NCBI RefSeq assembly: GCF_003751225.1
Contig: NZ_RJKE01000001.1
Coordinates: 8,184,001-8,248,000, forward strand
Reading direction: 5' to 3'
DNA length: 64,000 nt
Source: Actinocorallia herbida
Lineage (GTDB): Bacteria > Actinomycetota > Actinomycetes > Streptosporangiales > Streptosporangiaceae
Part shown: piece by piece, positions 37,065 to 46,039 of the stretch
Position numbering within the stretch: the stretch's first letter is position 1
Layout: every line of letters begins with the position of its first letter
Made by a program: the position numbers and the translations under genes
The notes under the pieces: generated by a model
Seen by the model: only the letters and a program-made list of their open reading frames with translations
Database searches by the model: none
Told to the model about the DNA's origin: nothing

Positions 37065-39046
37065 ACCGTCGCCGCACCTACCGTGAGGGTGACGGCGCCC
37101 GTCTGGTAGGCCGAGCGCTCACCCGCGTACTTCTCGCCGAAGACGACGAGGTTCAGCAGCCCCGTCCTGGTGCCCTCGGGCACGGTGACCGGCACCTGGA
37201 CGCCGGAGGGCGCGCCGGAGACCTTGACCTTGCCGTCCTGGAGGTAGGCGGTGACCTGCTTGCTCGCGGCGCGCCAGGCGGCCTGCCGCTTGAGCTCCGC
37301 GCCGTTGTCGCGCATCCGCTGGTTGACCAGCGGGCTGTTGGCCGCGAACAGCGCGCCGTAGTCGGCGAGCACCCGGTCGAGCAGCGGGTAGAGGATGCGC
37401 TCCTCTGCCATGTTGGACTGGTGCACGTAGTGCGGCCGCGGGTCGTTGCGGAGGATGTGCGCGAGGGTGATCCTGGCGTCCAGCGGCACGATGTGCCCCA
37501 GGTAGCCGGTCGCGGGGTCCAGCGGGTCGATGCAGGTCATGATCTGCGGGTTGTCCTCGCAGATGCCGCTGCCGCCGTCGGCCCTGGAGGTGTAGATCCA
37601 GTTGTACTCGTCGGCCATCTCCGCGGCGGTGCCCACGTTGAAGTAGTTGGCCATCGGGTAGCGCGGGACGGTCAGGGCGGCGCCGACGGCGCGCTGGTCG
37701 AAGTCGCGGGAGGCGTCCGAACCGAGCCACTTCACGCCGGTGTCGGCGGCGGCGAGGGCGAGGTTGGGGTTGTCCTCGGGCTGCTGCGGCAGGATCTTGA
37801 GGCCGGAGTGCTCGCCGGTCACCAGTTCGTCGGCCTGGAGCGCGAAGCCCTGGCCGGCGGCCCAGGTCCGGTTGTCGGCGATCTGGGCCTTGAGGTAGGC
37901 GCGGGTCTGCCACACCGGCTTGCCCTGGGCGTCCTTCTTGCACGCCCAGGGGCTGACCGTGAAGTCCTGCTCGCATCCGAGGTAAGTGTGGTCGAGCGTG
38001 TGGTTGGCCCAGCGGAACTTCGTCCGCTGCTGCTTGAACGCGGTCAGCAGGGGGTCGCCGCCCTCGTTCGCCACGATCTCCTTGCTCGTGCCGCCGTTGA
38101 AGTACAGGTCCAGGGGGAACGCGCGCTGCGCCTGCCAGTCGACGGCCGCGGTGACGTCTGCGGGGGTCATCCGGATGTCGGGGGTGGTGACCGAGGGGTC
38201 CGTGCAGTTCTCGCCGGGGGTGCAGTTCTGGTCGCCGCTCCACCTCGCGTCGCGGGCGAAGACGTCGTCCACGTGGACGCTGAAGTACTGCCGGTTGATG
38301 CCGAGGTGGACGCCCTTGGTGAGCCACGTGACGAGGCCGTGGCCGAGCGCGCGGAACTGGGTCTGGTACTGGTTGGCGCTGAACGTCAGCACCATCTGGG
38401 ACCTGGTGCCGCTGCTGTACACCCCGGCGAGGGTCTTGCCTCCGGAGGTGAGGTAGGGCTCGAAGTGCGCTCCCGCCGCGTCGGGGAGCGGCGTGGCGGG
38501 GTAGCCGTAGGTCTCGGGGACGGAGGGCGCCAGGTTCTCGAAAGGCACGCCGCCCTTGAGGTAGCGGAAGGCGCCGGCCTTGGCGGTGGCCGTCAGCTCC
38601 GCGGTGGTGCCGTCCAGCTCCCCGGCGCTGGAGGGGTAGTCCAGGCCGACGTCGGGGGTCGGGTACACGTACGAGCTGATCTGCCGGACGCCGAACTGCC
38701 GCTCGAACTCGGCGAGCGCGGTCATCTCGGCGGCGTCGCCGAACGGGGCCGCGTTCGGGAGGACGACGCCCTGGTACTTGGCCCGCGCCGCGCCGCCGAC
38801 GGTGTCCTGGAGGAACGCGCGGGTGATGGCGGGACGGCCTGGCGCGCTCAGGTCCACGAGGTCGTAGGGGACGCCCTCGCTGTCGAGCTGGGCGGCCATC
38901 GCCGCGACGGACGGGCTCGACCCGTCGGTCACCACGAGGACCTTGAGGTCGATCCGCGGCCCCGCGGCCTGGGCGGCCGTGGGCAGGGCCACGAGGCCCG
39001 CGGTCAGTGCGAACACCGACAGGACCCGTATGCCGGGACCTTTCAT
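37061..39046 (-). CDS. secreted polysaccharide deacetylase-like protein (Agd3/PelA-like)
   Basis: A 661-residue protein. Signal peptide (about 1-27, cleavage TAAQAAG), then an N-terminal alpha/beta domain (LKVLVVTDGSS), a beta-rich middle, and a NodB-type deacetylase region with VHVDDVF (about 257-263) and the metal motif NHTLDHTY (H at about 348 and 352). A beta-sandwich-like tail follows. The architecture fits Agd3 (CE18)-type partial deacetylases of galactosamine polymers. GGAGGAG lies 5 bp before the ATG. First gene of the cluster. Confidence 0.82.
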   Translation of the reverse strand: MKGPGIRVLSVFALTAGLVALPTAAQAAGPRIDLKVLVVTDGSSPSVAAMAAQLDSEGVPYDLVDLSAPGRPAITRAFLQDTVGGAARAKYQGVVLPNAAPFGDAAEMTALAEFERQFGVRQISSYVYPTPDVGLDYPSSAGELDGTTAELTATAKAGAFRYLKGGVPFENLAPSVPETYGYPATPLPDAAGAHFEPYLTSGGKTLAGVYSSGTRSQMVLTFSANQYQTQFRALGHGLVTWLTKGVHLGINRQYFSVHVDDVFARDARWSGDQNCTPGENCTDPSVTTPDIRMTPADVTAAVDWQAQRAFPLDLYFNGGTSKEIVANEGGDPLLTAFKQQRTKFRWANHTLDHTYLGCEQDFTVSPWACKKDAQGKPVWQTRAYLKAQIADNRTWAAGQGFALQADELVTGEHSGLKILPQQPEDNPNLALAAADTGVKWLGSDASRDFDQRAVGAALTVPRYPMANYFNVGTAAEMADEYNWIYTSRADGGSGICEDNPQIMTCIDPLDPATGYLGHIVPLDARITLAHILRNDPRPHYVHQSNMAEERILYPLLDRVLADYGALFAANSPLVNQRMRDNGAELKRQAAWRAASKQVTAYLQDGKVKVSGAPSGVQVPVTVPEGTRTGLLNLVVFGEKYAGERSAYQTGAVTLTVGAATV

Positions 39047-39128
39047 AGAGTCTCCTCCGTAATCAGCTTGTTGCCGTGTGTAGCGTCTTTCATCCGGCAC
39101 ATGCCGTGGGGGAGAATCGGGTCCCGTT

Positions 39129-39806
39129 TCATGAACGGGCCGGTCCTAGGACCCGCCATCGGGCGACGGCGTGCTCGCGGTCGTCGGCCTTCAGACGGCG
39201 GTAGATCTGGTGGACGTGGTTCTTCACCGTTTTCTCGGATATGTAAAGCTCGCTGGCTATGCGGCGGTTCGACCAGCCGCGGGCGATCAATTCCATGACC
39301 TCCGCTTCGCGCGGCGTCAGGCTGTGGCCGAATCCGCGGGTCCGCCCCGGCGCCTCCGGTGACCCTCCGTGCAGCCAGTCGACCAGGGCGGTCGCCACCG
39401 GCGGCGACAGGTAGCCGCGGGACTGCGCGGCCGCCGCGACCGCCTCGGCCAGCTCCGCCGCACCGAAGTGCCCATGCGCCAGCACCGCGTGAGCGCCCGC
39501 GCGCAGCGCCCTGACCAGCAGCGCCGGACTCTCCTCCGGGGCGAGCACCACGACCTTGTGCACGGCGGCGAGGCGCTCCACCTCGGCGAGGCCGCGCGGC
39601 CCTTCGAGCCCCACCACCACGACCGCGGCCTCCCCCTCTTCCTCTTCCCCGTCCCCCTTCTCCTCGCCGCCGCCCTCCCGGACGGGCCGGGCGGCACGGT
39701 CGGCGACCAGCTCGATCCCGGCGGCCCCGCGGAGCAGGGCGGCCACCCCCAGCTCCAGCACGGGATTGCGCTCCACCACCCGGACCCCGACCGCGACAGA
39801 TGACAT
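39129..39806 (-). CDS. LuxR-family transcriptional regulator
   Basis: About 225 residues. The N-terminal part is a degenerate receiver-like domain (VRVVERNPVLELGVAALL) with an inserted Glu/Gly-rich acidic loop (about 48-62). It lacks the usual phospho-acceptor Asp (VVVVGLEGPRG), so phosphorylation is unlikely. The C-terminal HTH has SLTPREAEVMELIARGWSN. ATG 39806 is chosen; the frame continues up to 39884. It lies 82 bp before the deacetylase on the same strand and is the likely local regulator. Confidence 0.82.
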   Translation of the reverse strand: MSSVAVGVRVVERNPVLELGVAALLRGAAGIELVADRAARPVREGGGEEKGDGEEEEGEAAVVVVGLEGPRGLAEVERLAAVHKVVVLAPEESPALLVRALRAGAHAVLAHGHFGAAELAEAVAAAAQSRGYLSPPVATALVDWLHGGSPEAPGRTRGFGHSLTPREAEVMELIARGWSNRRIASELYISEKTVKNHVHQIYRRLKADDREHAVARWRVLGPARS

Positions 39807-40011
39807 GTCCCCCACCGAACGTCCTTGTCCACTGAGCCCACCCGGCTCGTCTCGTTCACCGAAAGTCACCGGTCCGGCACCCATCGTCCCCCAAGTGCCT
39901 GCGATCCCCCCGGTAACAATCCAAGTCAGTCCGGGTCACTCGGGAAAATGCCTGACTCGTTATGAAATGCCGGTTCCACCGTCGGTAATGAGCTGGACAT
40001 AATGACCGCTT

Positions 40012-42090
40012 GTGATTTCGCGAAGCGCCGTCGTGGCATTTATCGCCCTGCTCGGAGTGCCGCTCGTGGCGGTCTCCGGCTCGTCGGCCGCCGCGCCGGG
40101 GCCGTGCGGCGGCATCTCCGCGCGGCCCTGGTGCGACCGGGACCTGAAGCCCGACAAGCGCGCCCGCCTCCTTCTCAAGGCGATGACACTGGAGGAGAAG
40201 ATCGGGATGATGGCGGGCGACGACGCACTCGGCCCGCTGCAGACCCAGAACAACGCGAACGCGCATGAGGGGACCGTCCAGGGCATCGCCAGGCTCGGCG
40301 TGCCGACCGTCCGCATGGCCGGGGGCGGCCCCGCCGGGATCAGACAGGGCGAAGGCACCGCGATGCCCGCCCCCATCGCCCTCGGCGCGTCTTTCTCCCG
40401 AAGCGACGCCGCCCGCTACGGCCGGGTCGTCGGCGACGAGGGCAGGCGCAAAGGCAACGACATCATTCTCGGCCCCGCCCTGGACATCATGCGGCTCCCC
40501 AACGCGGGCCGCTCCTACGAGGCATACGGCGAGGACCCCTACCTCACCGCCGAACTCGGCGCCTCCTGGATCACGGCGGCCCAGGGGCGCGGCGTCATGG
40601 CGATGGTGAAGCACTACCCCGCCAACAACCAGGAGACCGACCGCTACACGATGAACGCGGTCGTCGGCACCCGCGCGCTGCGCGAGATCTACCTGCCCCC
40701 GTTCGAGAAGGCGGTCCGCGCCGCCGACGCCGCGGCCGTCATGTGCGGCTACAACAAGGTCAACGGCAAGGCGTCCTGCGCGAACGGGACCTTCCTCGGC
40801 AAGGTGCTGCGCGGGAACTGGGGCTTCCAGGGCTTCGTGGCCTCCGACTGGCTCGTCGGCGCGAAGAACACCGTCGCCTCCGTGCAGGGCGGCATGGACG
40901 TGGAGATGCCCATCGGGCTCGTCTACAGCAAGGACAGGCTGACCGACGCCCTGCGCGACAAGAAGATCACCGCCGGGCAGATCGACGCGCGGGTGCGGAA
41001 CTACCTGCGCACCCTCTTCGCGTACGGCGTCTTCGACCGCGCGGCCTACCCCGACCAGCCGCAGACCATCGACGTCGGGGCGCACGACCTGACCGCGCGG
41101 TCGATCGCCGAGGACGGCATCACCCTGCTGAAGAACGACGGCGTCCTGCCACTGGCGCAAGGCGCGAGCCTCGCCGTCATCGGCTCGGCCGCCGGGGAGT
41201 ACATCAGCGGTATCGGCTCCTCCCAGGTCACCCCGCGCGACCCCGTCACGGTCCTTGCGGGCCTCCAAGCGCGCGCAGGCGGGCCCGTCACTTACGCCGA
41301 CGGGTCCGACCTCGGCCAGGCCGCCGCGACGGCACGCGCCGCCAAGGTCGCCGTGGTCGTCGTCGCCGACCAGCGCGAGGAGGCCGCGGACCTCAAGTGC
41401 CTCAAGCTGACGTGCGGCGCCCCCGACCGGGAGAACCAGGACGCGCTCGTGCGCGCCGTCACCGCGGCCAACCCCGACACCGTCGTGCTCCTCCAGACCG
41501 GCGGCCCGGTGCTCACCCCCTGGCGCGGACGGGCCGCGGCCGTCGTCGAGGCCTGGTACCCGGGCGAGCGCGGCGGGAGCGCGGTCGCCCGCGTCCTGTA
41601 CGGCGACGCCGAGCCCGGCGGACGGCTTCCCGTCACGTTCCCCGTCAAGGACGTCAAGGCCGCCAAGGGCGGGACCGTCCGGTACACCGAAGGGCTCCAG
41701 GTCGGCTACCGCCGCGTCAACGCGCGCAAGACGCCCGTCGCTTATCCCTTCGGTCACGGCCTGACGTACACGACGTTCAAGTACAGCGGCATCAAGGTGA
41801 AGGGCGACCGGGTCCAGGTGACCGTCACCAACACCGGGGCCCGCGCGGGCACCGCGGTCCCGCAGCTCTACCTCACCTTCCCGCGGACCGCGGGCGAGCC
41901 GCCGCGGCAGCTCAAGGGCTTCACCAGGCTCGAGCTGAAGCCGGGCCAGGCCCGCCGCGTCACCTTCACCCTCGACAAGCGCGCCCTCTCCGTCTGGAAG
42001 GGCGGCTGGAAGGTTCCGCACGGCTGCTTCACCCTCGAAGTCGGAGCGTCCAGCCGGGCCCTGCCCTTGGCCGCCCCGCTGTGCCGCTGA
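40012..42090 (+). CDS. secreted glycoside hydrolase family 3 protein
   Basis: A 692-residue beta-glucosidase/beta-xylosidase-type enzyme with a signal peptide (about 1-27). The N-terminal barrel has the KHYPANNQETDR motif and the nucleophile Asp in FVASDWLVG (about 279). The second domain (about 370-560) and a C-terminal fibronectin III-like domain (RQLKGFTRLELKPGQ) complete the GH3 architecture. It likely releases sugars outside the cell, fitting the nearby nagA. The start GTG has no strong ribosome binding site. Confidence 0.92.
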   Translation: MISRSAVVAFIALLGVPLVAVSGSSAAAPGPCGGISARPWCDRDLKPDKRARLLLKAMTLEEKIGMMAGDDALGPLQTQNNANAHEGTVQGIARLGVPTVRMAGGGPAGIRQGEGTAMPAPIALGASFSRSDAARYGRVVGDEGRRKGNDIILGPALDIMRLPNAGRSYEAYGEDPYLTAELGASWITAAQGRGVMAMVKHYPANNQETDRYTMNAVVGTRALREIYLPPFEKAVRAADAAAVMCGYNKVNGKASCANGTFLGKVLRGNWGFQGFVASDWLVGAKNTVASVQGGMDVEMPIGLVYSKDRLTDALRDKKITAGQIDARVRNYLRTLFAYGVFDRAAYPDQPQTIDVGAHDLTARSIAEDGITLLKNDGVLPLAQGASLAVIGSAAGEYISGIGSSQVTPRDPVTVLAGLQARAGGPVTYADGSDLGQAAATARAAKVAVVVVADQREEAADLKCLKLTCGAPDRENQDALVRAVTAANPDTVVLLQTGGPVLTPWRGRAAAVVEAWYPGERGGSAVARVLYGDAEPGGRLPVTFPVKDVKAAKGGTVRYTEGLQVGYRRVNARKTPVAYPFGHGLTYTTFKYSGIKVKGDRVQVTVTNTGARAGTAVPQLYLTFPRTAGEPPRQLKGFTRLELKPGQARRVTFTLDKRALSVWKGGWKVPHGCFTLEVGASSRALPLAAPLCR

Positions 42091-42179
42091 CCTCCGGCCG
42101 GGTCTCTTTCCGGCGACCGGGTGTCGGTGGAAAGGGCGTGATCGGTAGGTTGGGGCAGCTTCGAAGGTTGGAGGGCGTC

Positions 42180-42779
42180 TTGTTCGTCATCGGAAACCGG
42201 AAGGCGCGGGCCGCAGCGCTCGCCGCCGTCCTCGGCGCGGGTGTGCTCACCGGCACCGCCGCGCCCGCCACTGCCGCGCCCGCTGCCTGTGTGCTCGGCA
42301 AGTGGAAGCAGACCACCTACTCGTCCGACACCGTCGGCGTGAACTACCGCGCGAAGACCAGCGGTGCCAAGGGCGTCAAGCTGACCGTCAAGCGGAAGTC
42401 GCTCGCCTATGACTTCACCGGCTCCGCGCGGGAGAACGCCGCGATCACCGCGTCCGGCACGAAGTGGAAGGGCTGGACACAGTACAAGGGCAAGCTGACC
42501 TTCACCGCGACGGTCAAGGGCGCCAAGGCCGGCACCATGACGGCCAAGCCCAAATCCGTCAAGGGCGGCGCCACCGGGACGTCGAAGATCACCAGCCCGA
42601 CCGCGGGCGACCCGCTGACCTGGCGCCTCGCCGAGAACATCCGCGACGGAGGCTCGGAGTCGGTCTCCCCGGCCAAAGCGTCGTTCACCTGCGCCGGCAA
42701 GAAGCTGACGCTGAACTCGACGATCACCTACGGCGCCGAGAAGACGACGGTCAAACGCGTCTTCACCCGAATCTCCTGA
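42180..42779 (+). CDS. small secreted protein, tandem paralog 1
   Basis: A 199-residue protein read from TTG 42180, with GGAGGG upstream. Signal peptide about 1-32 (cleavage ATAAPAA). The mature part is basic and beta-rich, starting CVLGKWKQT and ending SFTCAGKKLTLNS...FTRIS; two Cys may pair. The next gene has the same plan. Lipocalin-like size and layout, but no motif proves it. Function unknown. An in-frame GTG at 42138 is an alternative start. Confidence 0.75.
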   Translation: MFVIGNRKARAAALAAVLGAGVLTGTAAPATAAPAACVLGKWKQTTYSSDTVGVNYRAKTSGAKGVKLTVKRKSLAYDFTGSARENAAITASGTKWKGWTQYKGKLTFTATVKGAKAGTMTAKPKSVKGGATGTSKITSPTAGDPLTWRLAENIRDGGSESVSPAKASFTCAGKKLTLNSTITYGAEKTTVKRVFTRIS

Positions 42780-42910
42780 GCCGTCCGGACGTGCGGCCCG
42801 TTGGGGTGCTTCCCGGCAGGGAGGCGCTCACGCGGCGTTCATCCGGTTCGGCTGTCGTGCCCGTCGCGTCCGCTATAGGTTGGGCGCCTGTTCCCGAGCG
42901 AGGAGTCACA

Positions 42911-43504
42911 GTGGTCCCCGTGGTCTCAGTGTTCGCACCGCGCGCGGCGCTCGCCGCCGCCGTCATCGGCCTCTGCGTCGTCGCCCCGGCGTCGGCCGCC
43001 TCCGCCGCGCCGAAGGGGTGCGTCATCGGCACCTGGAAGCAGACGGGCATGTCCGGCACGGTCATCGCCGACGACTCCTACACCGAGGTGCACGGCGGCG
43101 CGGGCGTGAAGCTGACCATCGCCCGGACGTCCGTGCGCTACGACTTCAACAAGTCGGCCAAGGAGACCACGACCGGCGAGGTCGAAGGCATCCACTGGTC
43201 CGCCTGGACGAAGTACACCAAGCTGCTCTCGTTCGACGCGACCGTCAAGGGATCCGCGTCGGGAAGCGTCCGGCTCAAGCCCAAGACCGCCGAGGGCGGC
43301 GCCATCGGGCGGAGCCAGGTCGCGAACCTGGGCCCCGAGCGGAGCTGGAAGCTGCGCACCACCTACCGCGGTGGCGGCCAGGAGAGCATCGCGCCGATCA
43401 AGTCGTCGTTCACCTGCAAGGGCAAGTCCCTCACTCTCAAGTCCGGTTTCTCCTTCGACGGACGCAAGATCACCGTCGACCGCTTCTTCACCCGGGTGCC
43501 ATGA
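42911..43504 (+). CDS. small secreted protein, tandem paralog 2
   Basis: A 197-residue protein with signal peptide (about 1-30, cleavage ASAASAAP). It shares with its neighbour the opening C.IGTWKQT, the central KYDF/RYDF-like strand and the ending SFTCKGKSLTLKS...FFTRVP. GTG has AGGAG 5 bp upstream. Its stop overlaps the nagA start (ATGA), so the two are translationally coupled. Function unknown. Confidence 0.78.
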   Translation: MVPVVSVFAPRAALAAAVIGLCVVAPASAASAAPKGCVIGTWKQTGMSGTVIADDSYTEVHGGAGVKLTIARTSVRYDFNKSAKETTTGEVEGIHWSAWTKYTKLLSFDATVKGSASGSVRLKPKTAEGGAIGRSQVANLGPERSWKLRTTYRGGGQESIAPIKSSFTCKGKSLTLKSGFSFDGRKITVDRFFTRVP

Positions 43505-44619
43505 CCGTCTACACCAACGCAAGGATCGTCACGCCCACCGGGGTCATCGGCCGCGGCTGGCTGGAGGCCGAACACGGCCGCATCACCGGGGTCGGCACCG
43601 GCGACCGGCGGGGCCGGGACCTCGCCGGGGCGTGGCTGCTGCCCGGCTTCGTCGACCTGCACGTGCACGGCGGCGGCGGGCACTCGGCCATGACGTCCGA
43701 GGCCGCGATCCGCGAGGCGGTCGCCTTCCACCGGGCGCACGGCACGACCACGACGCTCGTCAGCCTCGTCACCGCGCCCCTGCCCGACCTCGCCGAGGCC
43801 GCGGGCTGGATCGCCGACCTCACCGAGGAGGGCCTGGTCGCGGGCTGCCACTTCGAGGGCCCGTTCCTCGCGCACTCGCGCTGCGGCGCGCAGAACCCCG
43901 CGGCGCTGCGCCCGCCGAGCCTCGCCGACCTGCGGCTGCTCCTGGACGCCGGGCGCGGCACGGTCAGGCAGGTCACCGTCGCGCCGGAACTGGTGAACGA
44001 GGAGACCGGCGAGGACGGCATCGACCTCGTCCGCGAGCTGGTCTCCCGCGGCGTCGTCGCCGCGGTCGGGCACACCGACGCCACCTACGCGCAGGCCAAG
44101 GCCGCCTTCGCCGCGGGCGCGTCGCTGGTCACGCACGCCTTCAACGGGATGCGGGGGCTGCACCACCGCGAGCCCGGCGCGGTCGTGGCCGCCGCCGAGT
44201 CCGCCGGGGTGGTCCTCGAGATCATCAACGACGGCATCCATCTCGACCCGGCGATCGTCCGGATGATCGACCGGATCGCGCCCGGCCGCCTCGCCCTCAT
44301 CACCGACGCCATCGACGCGACCGGGATGGGCAACGGCGAGTACCTGCTCGGCGCGATGCGGGTGCGGGTCGAGGACGGCACCGCCCGGCTCGTCGAGAAC
44401 GGCTCCCTGGCCGGCAGCACCCTGACGATGGACGCGGCCCTGCGCAGGGCCGTCCAGGACGTCGGCATCCCCATCGAGACCGCGTCGCGCTACGCCTCGG
44501 CGGTCCCCGCCCAGGCGCTCGGCCTCGCCGATCGGGGCGCGCTCGTCCCCGGCAGGCGCGCCGACCTCGTCATCCTGGACGCCGACCTGCGGGTCGTCGA
44601 GGTCCCCGAAGCCGACTGA
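43501..44619 (+). CDS. nagA: N-acetylglucosamine-6-phosphate deacetylase
   Basis: NagA (372 residues, amidohydrolase fold) makes GlcN-6-P from GlcNAc-6-P in amino-sugar use and wall recycling. Metal and substrate motifs: FVDLHVHGGGG (about 50-60), CHFEGPFLA, VGHTDATY, HAFNGMRGLHHREPG and the catalytic Asp in LITDAIDATGM. Start ATG overlaps the stop of the secreted paralog. No nagB or nagK is adjacent. Confidence 0.95.
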   Translation: MTVYTNARIVTPTGVIGRGWLEAEHGRITGVGTGDRRGRDLAGAWLLPGFVDLHVHGGGGHSAMTSEAAIREAVAFHRAHGTTTTLVSLVTAPLPDLAEAAGWIADLTEEGLVAGCHFEGPFLAHSRCGAQNPAALRPPSLADLRLLLDAGRGTVRQVTVAPELVNEETGEDGIDLVRELVSRGVVAAVGHTDATYAQAKAAFAAGASLVTHAFNGMRGLHHREPGAVVAAAESAGVVLEIINDGIHLDPAIVRMIDRIAPGRLALITDAIDATGMGNGEYLLGAMRVRVEDGTARLVENGSLAGSTLTMDAALRRAVQDVGIPIETASRYASAVPAQALGLADRGALVPGRRADLVILDADLRVVEVPEAD

Positions 44620-44626
44620 CGGGCGC

Positions 44627-44648
44627 CCGCCCGGCCTCAGCCGGGCGG
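44627..44648. terminator. convergent terminator hairpin nagA / PucR regulator
   Basis: A perfect 9-bp GC stem (CCGCCCGGC / GCCGGGCGG) with loop CTCA lies in the 45-bp gap between converging genes. No U-run on either side. Confidence 0.6.
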
Positions 44649-44664
44649 GGCCCGAAACCCGTGC

Positions 44665-45876
44665 CTAGGCCTCGCGGCCTTCGGCGTGCAGGGTCAGCCA
44701 GACGCGGAGCGACATCTCGAAGGCCATCCGCGCCTCGGGGTCGTAGAGCTGGTCGCCGAACAGCTCCTCGAGCTGGTGCAGGCGGTACCTGACGGTCTGC
44801 GGGTGGACGTGGAGGCGCGCGGCGACCTCGGTGGCGTTGAACCCGTTCTGGAGGCAGGCCAGCAGGGTGCGGGCCAGCCTGTCGCGGTGCCGGGCGCGGA
44901 TGTCGAGCAGCGGCGCCAGGCGCGCGCGGGCGACCGTCCAGACGAGGTCCTCGTCCTTGAAGACGACGAGGCTCGGCAGGTGGTCGACGCAGCGGATGAG
45001 GCCGTCGTCGGGCACCACGCCGCGGTGCGCCAGCGCCAGCACCTCGCGCGCCCAGCGCAGCGAGTTGCCGAGTTCGGTGAGCTCGACCGTCGGGCCGATC
45101 GCCGCCGACCAGTCGCGCAGCGCCGTCTCCAGGGCCTGCCTGCGGCCCGGGCCGTCGGGGTCGGGCACGATCAGGCACGGCTCGTGCCGGTTGAGGTCCA
45201 TGAGGACGTCCGGCGGCAGCGCGGGCTGGAGGTACTCCTCGGTGCGCCGCTCGCGCAGCGCCACCGCCGCGACGGACCTGGGCGGCCGCCATCCGGCGTC
45301 GCGGGCCGCGTCGGCGATCGCCGAGGGCGAGGGCGTCTGGTCCGACAGCAGCATGTCCAGCAGCCGCCGCCTGCGCCGGGACTGCTCGCCGGCGACCTGC
45401 TCGCTCGCGGTGTGGTAGCCCGCCGACGCGGCCGAGGCGAGTTCGTCGAGGAAGAGCAGGATCGCCTCGGCCAGATCGCCGAGCGACGAGCGCGGCAGGT
45501 CGTACCGCTCGGACTCCAGGGTGATCCGGCGCAGCGCGACCCGGGCGCCGATCCGCATGGCGATCTGGAGGTCGTCGAGGCTGCGGCCGACCCGCGCCTC
45601 GCCCCAGCCGATGTAGCGGAAGACCTCGGTGAGCTTGTCGAGCGAGGCGTCGGGGTCGGTGATGAGCTGGACGAAATGCTGGAGCGCGCCCTCGACGGCG
45701 GTCCGGATGTTGGTGACGTAGGCGGGTTCCATCCGGGCGAACTCCGGGACGCCCGCCTTGATCTCCTCGATCATCTGATCGGCGACCCCGCCGATGAACG
45801 GGGCGAAGAACGCGTCCCAGTCGCCGGGAAGCTGCGGGAACGCCCTGTGCGACGTGCCGTCCAGCGTGATGGACAT
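44665..45876 (-). CDS. PucR/CdaR-type helix-turn-helix regulator
   Basis: A 403-residue regulator. The N-terminal half is a helical sensor-like region (about 20-170), the middle resembles the GGDEF-like PucR domain, and the C-terminal PucR-type HTH reads NGFNATEVAARLHVHPQTVRYRL (read in two parts: ATEVAARLHVHP, QTVRYRLHQLEELFG). GGGAGGTGAGG precedes the ATG. A TTTGTCA inverted repeat lies about 110 bp upstream. Target unknown. Confidence 0.85.
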   Translation of the reverse strand: MSITLDGTSHRAFPQLPGDWDAFFAPFIGGVADQMIEEIKAGVPEFARMEPAYVTNIRTAVEGALQHFVQLITDPDASLDKLTEVFRYIGWGEARVGRSLDDLQIAMRIGARVALRRITLESERYDLPRSSLGDLAEAILLFLDELASAASAGYHTASEQVAGEQSRRRRRLLDMLLSDQTPSPSAIADAARDAGWRPPRSVAAVALRERRTEEYLQPALPPDVLMDLNRHEPCLIVPDPDGPGRRQALETALRDWSAAIGPTVELTELGNSLRWAREVLALAHRGVVPDDGLIRCVDHLPSLVVFKDEDLVWTVARARLAPLLDIRARHRDRLARTLLACLQNGFNATEVAARLHVHPQTVRYRLHQLEELFGDQLYDPEARMAFEMSLRVWLTLHAEGREA

Positions 45877-45984
45877 GGCCTCACCTCCCGGGGGTGTCGC
45901 CTGTTTTTCCGTTCTGTTGCGGATCGCAAGTTACCGGGGCGTACGCAGCTGCGCACCACCATCACGGACAAAACCACCGAACAG

Positions 45985-46004
45985 TTTGTCAGTCAGGTGA
46001 CAAA
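45985..46004. promoter_or_regulatory. inverted repeat TTTGTCA-N6-TGACAAA
   Basis: Perfect 7-bp arms separated by GTCAGG form a 20-bp operator-like site between the TetR stop and the PucR start, 109 bp upstream of the latter. A TetR-type dimer could bind. No strong hairpin context or U-run suggests a terminator. Confidence 0.5.
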
Positions 46005-46039
46005 GCCGGGAGTCGACGGGGTCGCGGGACGGGCGCCGG

